DNA of 64,000 nucleotides, taken from the NCBI GenBank assembly GCA_035222895.1, contig JAVYIG010004966.1, positions 1-64,000 of the forward strand. Direction: 5' to 3'. The DNA is from Strongylocentrotus droebachiensis. Taxonomy: Eukaryota > Echinodermata > Echinoidea > Camarodonta > Strongylocentrotidae. The position numbers were made by a program, and so were the translations under genes. Below the pieces are notes generated by a model. The model was not told the DNA's origin and made no database searches. It saw only the letters and a program-made list of their open reading frames with translations. Positions 9,886 to 21,532 of the stretch are shown in pieces (positions within the stretch are counted from its first letter, which is position 1; every line of letters begins with the position of its first letter).

Positions 9886-12800
9886 TAGCTTATTTGTTCC
9901 TCCTCCCGTCTGCAAAGCATCCGAGAATAAATGAGGCGAGATTCCAGGGCTGGCAGATGACCGGCCACTAGCCGACCTCACAACACCCCTCAAATCAACA
10001 CACCAGAGACGTAACGACAAAATGAAAAAATACCACCCTTTTTTCTTTATCGAAATGAAAAGTGATATCTCCCAATACACAATGATAAACAGAACATAGC
10101 GTCGTGCTTCATAAGTGCGCTGAATTCGTCTGACTCTATCGTTGTTCTTCCATTTCATCCCGGTTGGATTTTACTTTGCGAAGATGGACGAGATGTTTTC
10201 ATATCTTACCACCCCTGAGGTTTACCTGTGAAGTGAGGAAATTGAACGGGGAAGAAAATTGAGTGTATTTAGTAAAATTGTGATGCCAAATATGAAACCA
10301 TAGTCATAAAAATGAGAAATAAATATGATAAGCAGTGGGAATTGAAAGATGCAATAACAAAAAGCAGTCTCTTAGGTAGATAGAATAAACATAATAAAGA
10401 TCTCGTGAACGCGAACGAATCTTATTTACATGGTGTAGAAAAAAAGGAAACAAAAAGGATTTCCAAATATTACAGTATATGGCGAGATAGATGTAACCAT
10501 TAGATATTGGAATTTAAAATTTCTTAGAAATGCTAAAACTACGGCGAACCAAAAGCAACTGGAAAACGCTTTGTTTCTGGGATACGCCCTTCTCAGCCCC
10601 GCCCTTTTCCCGATGGAAATTGCAATAATTATTTCGCAATGAAAAATCATAATATTGTAATTGATAAAAAAGATTGAAGTAGTCAATACATCTAGTTATT
10701 ATCTACCGTAAACATATCCCTCATGTCAACCATAACGCATATCAACCGATTTAGTTGAGATATACATTAACATGGCAATTAATTTATCTATTTTTATACA
10801 TAGAGGGAGGGGTCTTCAACCTAAGTAGCCTAATACTGATTTTCTTTTAAAAGATTTAAACACAGAATTACCAAGGGAAGGTGCATTGCTGTCAATTAAT
10901 TTTGAGGGGAAATTAGAACAACAAATGAAGAGAAACATTGACTATTAAACTTTTTAAGCGATGGGATGTAAAAAGTGTGGGGGGGTATTTTTATTTCACG
11001 GGTGTGTGGCTGGCCCTGAATTATTTTATATTGGAATAGGAAAGCGTGGATCTAGCCTTTGAGGGGGTGCTTGCATCATGGGGAAGAGAAAGGGGAGGGG
11101 TCAACAATCTTACAAGCTTTTTTGTAGTGTAATATAAGATGTAACTGATTGTAGGGGATGTGGGAAAAGATCTCAATAATTTATTTCGGGTTCCGTCCCC
11201 TCCCCTTTCCTTACTTATTTTTCATTTTCTTTTTCTTTGTTGCCTTTCGATGGGAGGGGTGTCACATGATGCCTCCACGACCCAAACCCCCTCTGCTAGC
11301 TACACCACGTGGACGTTACCCCCTCGATACTTTCCAAGTTCACACCAGCATATATACGCACGTAAGAATCAGAGTTCACGGTTACGCAGCGCGCTCAGTG
11401 CACCCTCACAAAGTCCATCACCCGCTACACCAACCGACGCCATCACCGCTGCAGCGCTTTTTAATAAAAGGCGTCACTTTGCGAGTTGACTGCCGTGGAG
11501 TACAGTCGCGCGTCGGAACTAATCTAGATTCTCAATCCTGGATTCATCGAGGGTCTCAGCCGTAAAGCCACCAGATTCAGCCTCTCCAAGTGATTTAATG
11601 TTATCCCCTGCACACGCTCACTGCCACTATCCAGTACCACCGTCAAAACGCGTAACCCTTACTCCTCTCGCATTTCTAATAACTTATATTACGCAGGAGA
11701 TACACCACCGTTTTTCATTAGTTTAGAATCAAGTTTTGATTGCATTTCGCTTCACCCATTCTCTCTAAGACTAAGAGGTCATTTTGTCTTCCGCAGTGGA
11801 GTTCCTTGTTTACAATTGCAAAGCATTGCTGGACATTATACTTGAGATTTGAAGTTTCGACGACGTATCGGCTAAGAGGACACTGTATGCAACACCACCT
11901 CAGTCATGTTTGTAAATCTTTTAAAAAAGTAACGGTTGTCGTGAGTAGGCATCAATCAAACATCGTTTGGCAAAGAAATTGTCTCCAGGGATTGTTTTTA
12001 TCGAAAGTGAAAGTCACAGTCACATCGATTCGTTTATATGGTGTCAAGGAACAATCTTAATTACATATTGTGGTCTGAATTTCCTTGATCACCAATACAA
12101 GCATTGTTAAAAGTGCTCTCAACAGGGAATGTTACAGAGGAAAGGTAGAGTCATAAAAAACGAAGAAGAAGTATATTCAAAGATGGATTATTCATACGCA
12201 GTGGTCAAATCTCTCCATGCGTTCTGAAATCTGATGTGATCATTTGTGGATTCTCCTACTTCCCATGCTTCCGTGGCTACAGAAAGGTCATTTTGTTTTC
12301 AAAAAGTGGAAACGGTATAGAGGTGTCACTTCGAGGAAGCATCAGTTGTTTGTTTATCTGGATATTGCATCCGAAACCGTAAACAATTCGAAGCATCTAA
12401 CCCCACATATTCCATGAGCTGCTTAAGCCAGTCGGTTGGAACAACGGGCATCACCCTACCGTTCATACCTCTCTCGATCTTGTGAACTTTTCTTGGATTT
12501 TTATACCCGGATGACTTTTATTTCACTTCGGTGGAAAGGTTGAACTTGACGGAAATAAACAGGTAAGGCACCACATAACTTCATGATCATTATCTGTACA
12601 TATTTAATAAAGCCGAAACGGGTACCACTGACTTGTATACAATTGGAATGTAAGAAATGTATCCCATTTAGAAACTTTGAAGCGAAAAATGAAAGAAACA
12701 AAATAGATTCACAAACAGGAAAAAATGTAATGAAAATGTAATGAATGTTTATGAATTGTAGACGTGTCGTGATCTATACAGTAGTGGACAAGTCGCCGAA

Positions 12801-12916
12801 ACTGTGGGTCGAACGGTTCGCGCTTCGTGTCATCACCTTTGCAAATTTCTCTGGGAGAGCAGGTCCAGAAATGGACTTGAAATGAGACCACCCGGTTGAA
12901 ATAATATCCAAGTTTG
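9886..12916. other. Non-coding; nothing recognised
   Basis: The segment is AT-rich with a somewhat more GC-rich island at about 11250-11660. The island holds two overlapping plus-strand frames (135 and 109 codons) with no recognisable motif and no good splice sites. The minus-strand frame at 10426-10686 and the plus-strand frame at 11740-12060 likewise have no family signature. No repeat termini were found. Confidence 0.35.
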
Positions 12917-12997
12917 GAAGCGCTTAGAGACTTAATTGTGATTCGCGCTATATAAAAGCTGAATATTATTAGTATTATTAAATAAAACTAAATAATA
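12917..12997 (+). mobile_element. SINE 3' tail fragment
   Basis: The sequence GGAAGCGCTTAGAGA, then CGCGCTATATAAAAGC, then ATTATTAGTATTATTA has the layout seen at the end of the full SINE at 23666-24022 (AAGCGCTTAGGCACA, then CCTATATAAA, then ATT repeats). The tRNA-like head is missing. It is best read as a 5'-truncated SINE or the tail of a related family. Confidence 0.6.
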
Positions 12998-13019
12998 ATC
13001 AACTGCGGTGCTAAATATC

Positions 13020-13300
13020 ATTTGGCAAAATATTAAGCTACATTTGCCACTCTCCACCCAGGTGAAGTAAATGCAATGAACGCCAATGGTATTTCGAGGT
13101 GCGGTGGTCTAGTAGACACGTTGCATGTGTCGATGATCATAAAGCTAAGGTAATAATAGTACTTTGTTGGCAACCTTCAAGAGGGCCGTTACCTCTCATT
13201 GGTAAATGGCAATACATGTCTGACGGGCATCTTGCGGCCAGCCTACGACCTTGTAGGTGCCTAGACCATCCTCTGGTATCTAGGTGTGCATCATGAATGT
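13020..13300 (+). mobile_element. SINE body fragment and tRNA-like head
   Basis: The segment at 13020-13066 (TTTGGCAAAATATTAAGC to CTCTCCACCCAGGTG) is clearly similar to 23741-23785 of the full SINE. A second piece at about 13100-13125, GGTGCGGTGGTCTAGTAG, resembles the A-box of a tRNA-derived promoter but has no B box in the expected place. The region looks like scrambled or nested SINE debris. Confidence 0.45.
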
Positions 13301-13651
13301 AGCTAATTATTTTTAATACGATTTTGTCATGCTTGATTACGTGCGGTTGTCAGTTATATAAATACTTCAGTTGATTGATGGGTTACTATTTTCATGTTCC
13401 AATCAGAATTAACGAAGCATGGTATATTTTACAAACATAATACTTCTTTAAGAAATATCAAAGAATAGAAAGTAATCCTGAATCACAGTAATTCATGACA
13501 TAAATGTTCTATAAATTATTGAATACGGACATGAAAATTAACTTTTTAAAAGCAAGGATTGATGTTATGCTTTCAAGTAAATAAAAAAGATACCATTAGC
13601 GCAATTACAATTAAATTCATAACATGATGGTTGGGTGATTTCATTTTGCAG

Positions 13652-13966
13652 AGCCATTTAACACCAGCAATTCATTACTCTGTTGACGAGAAAAAGCATT
13701 CTGTATCATCTGGAAAAAAAGAAGAGAGAATCGAATTCACTTCATGTGAGCTACATTTCTTGACGAGCACGGGGAGCAATTATCTACTTCAGTGTATATC
13801 TGATGAAGATCATGTTGAAGAAAAAAAAAATCAGATACATTTTTGGGGAAAGTCCGGAGGAATGACAATCGTATACTATAGTATAGTTACAAGATCCTCC
13901 TCGCCCTTCGTTAAGAACGCATATCGTTATGTGGGACATGCTGTTGAAAAACATAGGAGATCTTGA
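13652..13966 (+). CDS. Possible terminal coding exon, unknown protein
   Basis: A polypyrimidine-rich acceptor, ATTTCATTTTGCAG, ends at 13651. It is followed by 104 open codons in phase 0 and a TGA at 13964-13966. The predicted peptide is hydrophilic and charged, with an acidic and lysine-rich middle (DEDHVEEKKN) and the pair HFWGKSGG, and matches no family I recognise. No donor or start is needed if this is a last exon, but no AATAAA lies close downstream. A frame of this length can arise by chance, so this is a candidate only. Confidence 0.17.
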   Translation, partial: SHLTPAIHYSVDEKKHSVSSGKKEERIEFTSCELHFLTSTGSNYLLQCISDEDHVEEKKNQIHFWGKSGGMTIVYYSIVTRSSSPFVKNAYRYVGHAVEKHRRS

Positions 13967-16840
13967 ATGCGATACGCCATTTCCTTTTGGTCTTCCGGGT
14001 ACGTCTGTGGTAAAATGTTACAATTCAAGTTCAGAAGTACCTACCGGGTTGCCCGCAGCCCTTAAATCAATAGACCGTGGGTAACCGATCCTGTAGACCT
14101 ATCAATCACGTTCTAGAAAGTAGTACGCAGATACACCTAACATGTCAAAGTTCGGTTCTGCTGAGGAAGCTCTAGAGGAACTATCGGTGGTCCGACAATC
14201 GCTCCAGCAAAATGCTCATGGCTTGATTTTGTCAAAGGTATGGGGTTAGGGTTATGGATTGTGCTCCAATTGGGTTTAGGTTATGTTTAGAGTTATGGTT
14301 TGGTACAGTGTTTGGTCCAGGGTTGAAGTTACATACATTCGGTTAGTGTACCCTGAAGCAATTGTCACAGGATGACTTTCGTTCATGGGGAATCACGTTT
14401 GTACAAGAACTAAACATATATTCATTTTTCCGACAGAATATAATTGAAAGTATTTCCCCCCATTTTTAAAGTGGTCAATTGTAGGCTTATACATGCATTA
14501 CCAACAGATTTCCAATCAGGCTTTAAGCCTATGCCTTTTGTGTTTATCTGATTGAAATACAATCTAAATTGAGAACCAAAATAACCAAAGACCTTCTTGC
14601 TAACAGCTCATGTCACGGGAATGAAAAATAACAAAGGTTAATTTTTTTAAATTTTTTAAATGAGCTGGAAAAAAAAATCGAGCAAAAAATAAATAAATTA
14701 ATAAATGTTAATTCCTTTCTTGCCTCTGCCATTTCCCTTGTGTCACTTCACAACGTTAAAAAAAGCTCCTACGCACAAACCTCCAATAAAATAGTCAGTT
14801 TCCATTTATAAATTACACCAAGCCTGGCGCTGATAGCAGAAGATTTATATTCCCTGGATGGAAGTACGTCATCCTTGTGGATCGTATGGGGTTTGTTAAT
14901 AATATCACATTCAGCTTAAAATTAACATCGTTGTGTGTGATGTGCGGTTTGAATAAACCTGTAAGGTCGATCATACAATATATCGCAGCACATAATGTGT
15001 ACCTGATGATGTCGATATAAAATCCACAAAATTTATGTTGTCGAATGGTATTGGTTTCGAATGGAGTATGTACTTGTGATTAGCAAGTTAATGTTGCCAC
15101 GTTGTCCTGATGGCTGATTGCCTGATTGATGCGGAAAACGAACCTTGGAGAAAAAAAAAGTTGATTTATTAATAGACACATGATAGATTTTATATGAACC
15201 TACGCAAGGCTCATCACGATGCAAGAAAAATATTAAGCATTCAAGGTATAGCTTACACTCCAACACTATCAAGAGTGATGAATGGTACTTTGCGAAATAC
15301 TTTCTTACCAAAAAATAATGTATTTAATTTTAAATATTGCGATTAGTTTGATAGATTCGAACTGATACACACTGCTAAATTGTAACATTATACATGACAC
15401 AATGATCGTTCGGCTAAATCGTTGACGTAATCTATCGCCATAGCAGGAATATTAGGGATGTTATGTAGAGTTGAAGAAAAAGAATCTTTAAAAAAAGGCT
15501 TACTGTTTTGGCTAGATTCTTCAAAAGCACACATTTCGTTTCGATGCATGTACGCAATAGGTCAATGTTCTAAGTTTTGGTGAGTCAAAGACGTATTGAT
15601 TTGTACATGATATTATCAAGGTTAATAATGAATAATCATAAACGTATTTTAACATTTTAGTTTTTCATAGATAGAACTCTTTGTCAAGTTTACCCATATG
15701 TCATCGTATAACACGTACACACATAGGCCACGATGTAAAGACAATCGGTAGTACACATCAGCAGTAAAGAGCCTAGCTATCATAGCAATTAATTGAGTCG
15801 AATAACGAATCATAAATCATTCACAGTTTTTAATATTCATCGAATGTGGCCTATGCCGTGACTGTGAATGCTCGTATGAAGCACGACCATGACGACGTCT
15901 GAACATCAATCGATAGGGATGGCGGAATGATTAATACCTCATCAATTTTATCCGATTCTCTATGACCATGATGATCTTTTGATTAAAAATATTGGTCTGA
16001 GTCCGAGTCTGGAATGCTATGACATATCAGTCAACGCAGATTAGATTTAGATTGTCGGCTGTCTCAATTTAATCCCGCTTAAATCAAAGAGCACATCTCT
16101 TTCATTGCCTCTAGTGCCAGACAGTGGATAAGAGGAGATCGATGGCCATTTCAGAATCAATTATCTTTGTCAAGTTTGTGTCTGAGCATTAATTATGACC
16201 GGATTGCGGTGTAAGGTTTCGTCATATAATTCTTGATAATGCTTTAGGAGTGTTTATTAATGCTCAAGTTAGATATATAACTTGTTTTTATATCCAAAGA
16301 TGAATAATCAAGATTTATGCAGCTAGATATACCACTGATTGACGATTCATTTGCAAACGAGTAGCACTAGACTTTCATTCAATATTCTTTGTAATAATAT
16401 CTCCTCGATGTCTGTGCCCATTATGTATTGAATATCATGAATTATCAAAATGATATTATTATCCAGATTTGAAAATTTGTGATGTATGACAGTTTTTATA
16501 ACCATTTCGGTTGCTTTCATCCCTAGAAACCGATAATAGTTACAGCTATTTGAGGAAATAACAAATCATTATATAATGTAACATCCGCAAGTGATTCTGC
16601 GAATTTTAATTTGGACAGTAACTTCTGGTTTTGGTGTAGTTCGTGTATTGTCTTTATCTTAACAGTTGTTGCGATAAAACCACAACCATACCTGCAAATT
16701 ATAAGATTGTCCCACATGGATAGAATAAAAGCAGCAGATTGTGTGAGCAAATTGCAAGTTTTCTTCTCAGTAGCCTTCTTATTTATTGTCTTTATCGTAT
16801 TTCACTGTGGTTTAACCGAAAATAGAATCCCTGCATATGA
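13967..16840. other. Non-coding; degenerate telomere-like stretch, otherwise nothing
   Basis: At about 14235-14345 the sequence repeats GGGTTAGGGTTATGG, GGGTTTAGGTTATG and GTTATGG variants, a loose telomere-like tract too degenerate to be an array. The frames at 15033-15311, 16523-16750 and 16611-16862 show no recognisable motifs. No transposon ends were seen. Confidence 0.35.
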
Positions 16841-17010
16841 TTATAGTGACCCACGGAGATAAGTTGGATGCGGCCGGGAGTCCGACGCAGTGGCTTAATG
16901 GAAACCGTATCTCAACCGGAAGACATGTCAACCCTGATAAACCTGACCCTTCATCAAGTGTCTTTGGTCTCGGGTCAAAGAGGGAGCTAGCTATAAGGGA
17001 GGGTTTAATA

Positions 17011-17576
17011 CAGGCCTTCTCAACTGGCGGCGCGCGCGCCACTCGTGGCGCTTGCGGTCAGTCAAAGTGGCGCGCGGCTGTTCCAAAAAAAAAAAAACAA
17101 AATAAATACAAATTAAAAAAATAAAATTTAAGAAAGAATAAGTTAAAAATTTATATTCTAAAATAAAAAAAACTCATCAAAATCAAAAAGTCGCAGTCGA
17201 AGTTGAGCCTAATATGTAAGCAAGCCGTTTTGTTTGTTTGATTTTCACTTCATTTTGACATTTTCCGTGTTTATTGCACCAAAATAACTACTATAAATTA
17301 ACTTCCAGTGTAGATTTTAGCAAGGAATTGTACTAATTATTTCACATCAATATGAAATTATGATTGATGTTTTATGGAACAAAAAGGTGTTAAAAATGCC
17401 ACATCTGGGCCCTAAGAAAGCCCTAAAATCCACTAGCTTCCGGGGGCTTCGCCCCCTGGACCCATCCGGTATCGGCTACGCTCCCTCGCAACACGGTCAC
17501 CAAACATACAGGTTGGCACTTCAACCTCAATAAATTTCTGTTTTGGCGCTTCTAATAAACTAGTTGAGAAGGCCTG
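17011..17576. mobile_element. hAT non-autonomous transposon, 566 bp
   Basis: The left end CAGGCCTTCTCAACT is matched exactly by the reverse of the right end, a perfect 15-bp terminal inverted repeat. Both sides carry the same 8-bp duplication, GTTTAATA (17003-17010 and 17577-17584). A CAG start with an 8-bp duplication is diagnostic of the hAT superfamily. The interior begins with CG-rich sequence (GGCGGCGCGCGCGCC), continues into A-rich sequence and includes the small hairpin GGGGGCTTCGCCCCC at 17442-17456. No transposase frame is present. The intact duplication suggests a fairly recent insertion. Confidence 0.93.
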
Positions 17577-17584
17577 GTTTAATA

Positions 17585-17992
17585 GATGCCAGCTAAAACC
17601 TTGGAGTGCAAATAGAGGTTCAAAGCGAAGGAATACAAGCCTCTTCAAACAGCCAGTGTCAAGCCCTGCTGAAATTGATGAATTACGATGCAATTGAGAA
17701 ATTACCTGCGCTGATCACTCGTATGAAGGATCAGTTATTCAACGTTATATTTACATTATACATTTTGCATGCATTCTGCGCTGTGTACTTTGAATGCTTA
17801 CGGGCTTGTCACGGGCTTTCCACGAGTATGAAGGGGTCCGATTGGCACAAGATATCTTTGTACTTTTAGATATGGTCCAGATCATCCTCTTCATTTTATG
17901 ATATTTTTCTCGATTCTTGCTTATTATCTTAACAGGTTTATTAAATGAAAATGAAAATGTGTTTACTTTTGAACCCAGAGTAAGAGGTCCCT
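17585..17992. other. No recognised feature
   Basis: Sequence between two transposons. Frames on both strands at 17606-17869 and 17751-18002 show no family motif. Confidence 0.35.
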
Positions 17993-17996
17993 TTAA

Positions 17997-18182
17997 AGCC
18001 ACACTGTCCTACTTGTATCTACTTGCTCCCTCTATATAGAAAACAATGCCTAATCGGTGACCATTGGTCCCCCATGATCCTTTCTTCTTATGTTAATTGA
18101 GAGCTGAGTTGATGAGATAACCACCTGTCCAGTGACCTTGCAGGGTGGTATAATCCCTTCTATAAATTAGTACAGATAAGCT
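17997..18182 (+). mobile_element. 186-bp TTAA-flanked MITE, copy B
   Basis: Same length and same boundaries as copy A: TTAA at 17993-17996 and 18183-18186. It starts AGCCACACTG and its end in reverse reads AGCTTATCTGTACTAA. Blocks shared with the other copies include CTACTTG, CCCATGATCC, TTCTTATGTTAATTG and ACCACCTGTCC. It carries no coding sequence. Confidence 0.88.
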
Positions 18183-18186
18183 TTAA

Positions 18187-19224
18187 GATACATTTATATT
18201 GGTAGGACCATTTCTTGATATTTTCACGTACTTATTTATAGATTATTTACACCACGGACTTCAAATAATGTTAAAAATGTCTAATACCATTCATGTTAAA
18301 AATATTTAAAGCGATGAATGCCGATTTTGGAAGGCATAATTTCAAACGAAACCACCAAATTAGGAATTTAAGCATGGCATGATGAAAAAATAGACCTTTT
18401 TTCCGGAATGCCTTTTTGGTTTCAGTCTATCATGAGATGCACTCCAAGTGTTTGTCAGACAGATGTATGATGGGAACTCTTTCCCCGTTTAGATATCGCT
18501 TGAGATAATTGTGGTTTTGTTAAAATATTCACGCACAAAGCGGTAAAAGTGTTGGTACATAACAATCACACAATAATTGCTTTCGGTTGACTGCTAGAAA
18601 AGATGAAAAATAATTTGTGAGGTTTCTCATCCTTTGAATGTCATTTCGGAAGACGATCATAGTAGAAATACCTCTTTAAAAGGATGGCTCTTAAAAGGCA
18701 TTCGTATTCATCATATGATAAGAAATAACTAAAAAGCTTACGTGTAGTCCCACATATACATTCTTGTGTGCAGTATATGTGATTTGCAGCAAGATTGAGT
18801 CAATTTTCAATAATTTTGATATTTCCAAAACCTCACAGTACACATCAAATTTAATGTACTTCATAATCAACATTTCCAACTTGCTTTCAGACTCGTTCCT
18901 TAAAAGGTTGCTGTAGTAGAATGAGTGTTTTTCACGTTTCGACTGGTTCTAATGCACCATGAAATTTATTAATTGTTATAGATGATAGAAATGTATTCAT
19001 GCTAGAGTAGCCGCTTTGTCGGTGGCCGCTCCGTGTCGCATGTGGGAGTATGTAAAAGCCTCGACTCCTTCCAAGGACGTCTTCAAAAAGGAAAAATAAA
19101 AATATGATGGAGCAATAATGATACGATAGTATTGGTGCACCGAGTAATTATAAGGTAAACAAAATACTTCAAAGCTTCACTAAAAACTCACATCTTCCTT
19201 CAGACATTTAAATTCTAATTTTAT
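18187..19224. other. AT-rich sequence, nothing recognised
   Basis: No microsatellite, repeat terminus or motif-bearing reading frame was seen. Confidence 0.4.
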
Positions 19225-19305
19225 TGGAGGAGCTCGCGCCTTTGAGTGTTTTTTGAAACAGATATATGGCGCCATACAAATGCTGTTCATCATCATCATC
19301 ATCAA
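19225..19305 (+). mobile_element. SINE 3' tail fragment (GGAGGAGCT type)
   Basis: The sequence TGGAGGAGCTCGCGCCTTTG, then GTGTTTTTTG, then CGCCATACAAATGCTG, then (ATC)n is closely matched at 34679-34760 (TGGAGGAGCTTGCACCTTTG, GTGTTTTTTC, GCCATATAAAAGCTG). The two pieces define a shared 3' end ending in a trinucleotide repeat, as expected for a SINE. Confidence 0.6.
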
Positions 19306-20670
19306 ATGTTTTTAATTGAGTTGTTAGAATAGCAAATTCATTGTTCTACCTTTAACAGTGTTTTTGTCAAGTTCACATAGTTAGTAATGAAATGAGAGTT
19401 ATTTCCAGTAGGCCTAAATGCCAATAAACAGGCAATGACTTCTCTTGAGGCCAGACACGTGTCGAAAAAACAAGTACACGGATCTCTTGCGTGGGGAATA
19501 CATTGAAGAAATTATGGCATGATATTCTTTTGGCCATGAACTCGAATCAAATCCACTGTGAAATTGGACCTCGGGAAATTTGAAGGAACAACATGATTAT
19601 ACTGTAAAGGTTTGTACTTTTGCCTCATGGTGTCACCTCTGTATTGATGACTGGTATATTGATTCAAAGTACGGTTTAATAGCCACCCGTTTCGAATAGA
19701 CCTATTGTTCAAATCTGGGTGTTATGAATTGGGGCGAAAGTGAACCATGCCTGGAAACCATGCAAAAACAAATACAATTCGAGCAGTTCTCTGCATTTTA
19801 TGAGTTTTTTTTTTTTCATTTTGTGCGACTAATGTTTTACTTCGTTCATTTCCTTGATGACGCCCTTCTTCTCTTGACTTGACAAATGGACAAAACAAGG
19901 TTGATAAAATTGTAATATAAATCACTTAAGTGAATGTGGCAGGTTCAGATATGTACCTGTTTTCATCTTAATATTTATTTATTTATTATCACAAATAAAT
20001 CCCACGTGATTCACAACTCCAAAAGCATACACAAAGCTTTTTCTCATGGCTCATAAGACTGCGAGAAAGTGTGTACATACGTGTGAGGAAAACTGAAACT
20101 AAATGTCGTTAACTTTACAATTAAATAATAGTATACGTGTCACGATTAACTACAGTCAGATATTACTCATCTAACGATATATTGGACCTGGATAATATTG
20201 TGTACTTTCTGAAAGCTCTTCATATGAGAATATATTCATAGCTTTGCCATGCCCAATGTATGATAGAATATAGCTTTGCTTATGAATTGAAGTCGCTAAA
20301 GCAGGACAGGCCTTGGTAGCTGTCGTCATGATAATAAACTGTCAGTATAAAGTGACACAATATCAATCGAACTGAGATGAATTGAATGAAAGCGGCACAT
20401 GTTTAACTCCCCATTAAACAGATGAATATTGTTTTGACCTTTGTGAAAATCACACCGTTCAACAGGTCGGAAGCTAGGCCATCTGGCATCTCTTCTAATT
20501 GTCGGTTGTAGAACAATAAACAATAGAGGTTAAAGCAGGTACTTCTTACTCCTGGCCTTGCCCTTGAATCGATGGAAGGTTGAAAGACATAATATTTCAG
20601 ATTATGAATATTTGATGACTGGATTTGAAATCCGCTGAACCAGGAATTTCCGAGAAAGGCAGATGAAGAA
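19306..20670. other. AT-rich sequence, nothing recognised
   Basis: A T run lies at about 19808-19816. Short minus-strand frames at 19512-19712, 19722-19925 and 20326-20523 have no recognisable motif. Confidence 0.4.
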
Positions 20671-20735
20671 ACACACACACGCGCACGCGCACGCGCACGC
20701 ACACACACACACACACACACACGCACACACACACA
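20671..20735. repeat. (AC/GC)n alternating purine-pyrimidine microsatellite
   Basis: Sixty-five bases of almost perfect purine-pyrimidine alternation: (AC)n, then ACGCGC and ACGCAC variants, then (AC)n. Such tracts can adopt Z-DNA. The Val/Cys/Arg-rich frame reading through here on the minus strand is an artefact. Confidence 0.9.
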
Positions 20736-20767
20736 AGCCCGTACAAAAAATGATGGAGAAGTTTTTG

Positions 20768-20965
20768 CTCAGTAGTAGAGCAGTGGTCTCATAAAGCTAG
20801 AAGGACATGGATTCAAAACCAAGAAGATTCACTAGTGCCACATTGTAAGGCATTAATCCTCATGACCAAGTCCCTCGGAGAGGACTTAAAGCCGTCGGTC
20901 CTGTGGTTGCTTTTTTACGAGCATACACATGCTTTCTCAACTGTAAATTAAACTACCAAATAAAT
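20768..20965 (+). mobile_element. tRNA-derived SINE
   Basis: The head reads GCTCAGTAGTAGAGCAGTGG, a tRNA-like A-box region, followed by GTCTCATAAAGC, in which CTCATAA matches a methionine-type anticodon loop. A decayed B box, GGATTCAAAACC, follows at about 20809-20820. The body continues with AGGCATTAATCCTC, CCTCGGAGAGGACTTAAAG and GCCGTCGGTCCTGTGG, in a style I recall from sea-urchin SINEs, and ends in A/T-rich sequence before 20965. The B box mutations suggest an inactive copy. Confidence 0.7.
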
Positions 20966-20996
20966 TAATGTCATTTTAGTTATCGTTTCCCTTTAA

Positions 20997-21528
20997 AGGT
21001 ACTATGTCCCTTTTGCAGCCAACCTCAAATTCTGTAGAACTTTGCAGGAATTATGAATATGTCGTGTATGTCCTATCTGTGAAATTTAAACATTAGCAGT
21101 GTCCTCATATTCAAATTATGCAAGGAAACCCGTTTACTTGCTAGACTTCACTGTCAGACACTATTGAGTGACTGACTGGCTTTTTTTCTTCTTTGGTAAT
21201 AACATACATGAAAAGAGTTGTAAAGGGTACATGAGCATTTGTCTACATCAATAACCCACTTCTTGTGATGGCCAAGATTAAACTGATTGAATCTTTGCGC
21301 AGCATAAAACGTATGACCATTCGGTACAATTGTCTGAAAATCAAGACTATTAATTTTGGGCTCTATAGCCCTAAAGTCGATTTGACAACTAATAGTCGTT
21401 ATTTTCCCACTTGAAGACATTTTCAAGCCCCACCTTTTTTAGGGAAGTTCTAAATAAGTATTATCTTTCAAATGCAGTTGGAATTTAACTTTTTCATTTT
21501 TTTGGCCTGCAAATGGGACATAGTACCT
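20997..21528. mobile_element. TTAA-flanked non-autonomous element, 532 bp
   Basis: TTAA lies immediately outside both ends (20993-20996 and 21529-21532). The left end AGGTACTATGTCCC is repeated exactly in reverse at the right end, and the match continues as TTTTGCAG against ATTTGCAG, giving about 22 bp with one mismatch. An AGG start with a TTAA duplication suggests a Kolobok-type element more than piggyBac. The minus-strand frame of 90 codons at 21154-21426 lies inside it and shows no transposase motif. Confidence 0.88.
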
Positions 21529-21532
21529 TTAA

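Noticed and set aside
14235-14345. Interstitial telomere (TTAGGG)n
   Set aside because: Only one clean GGGTTAGGG; the rest are irregular GTTATGG and GTTTAGG variants without a fixed period.
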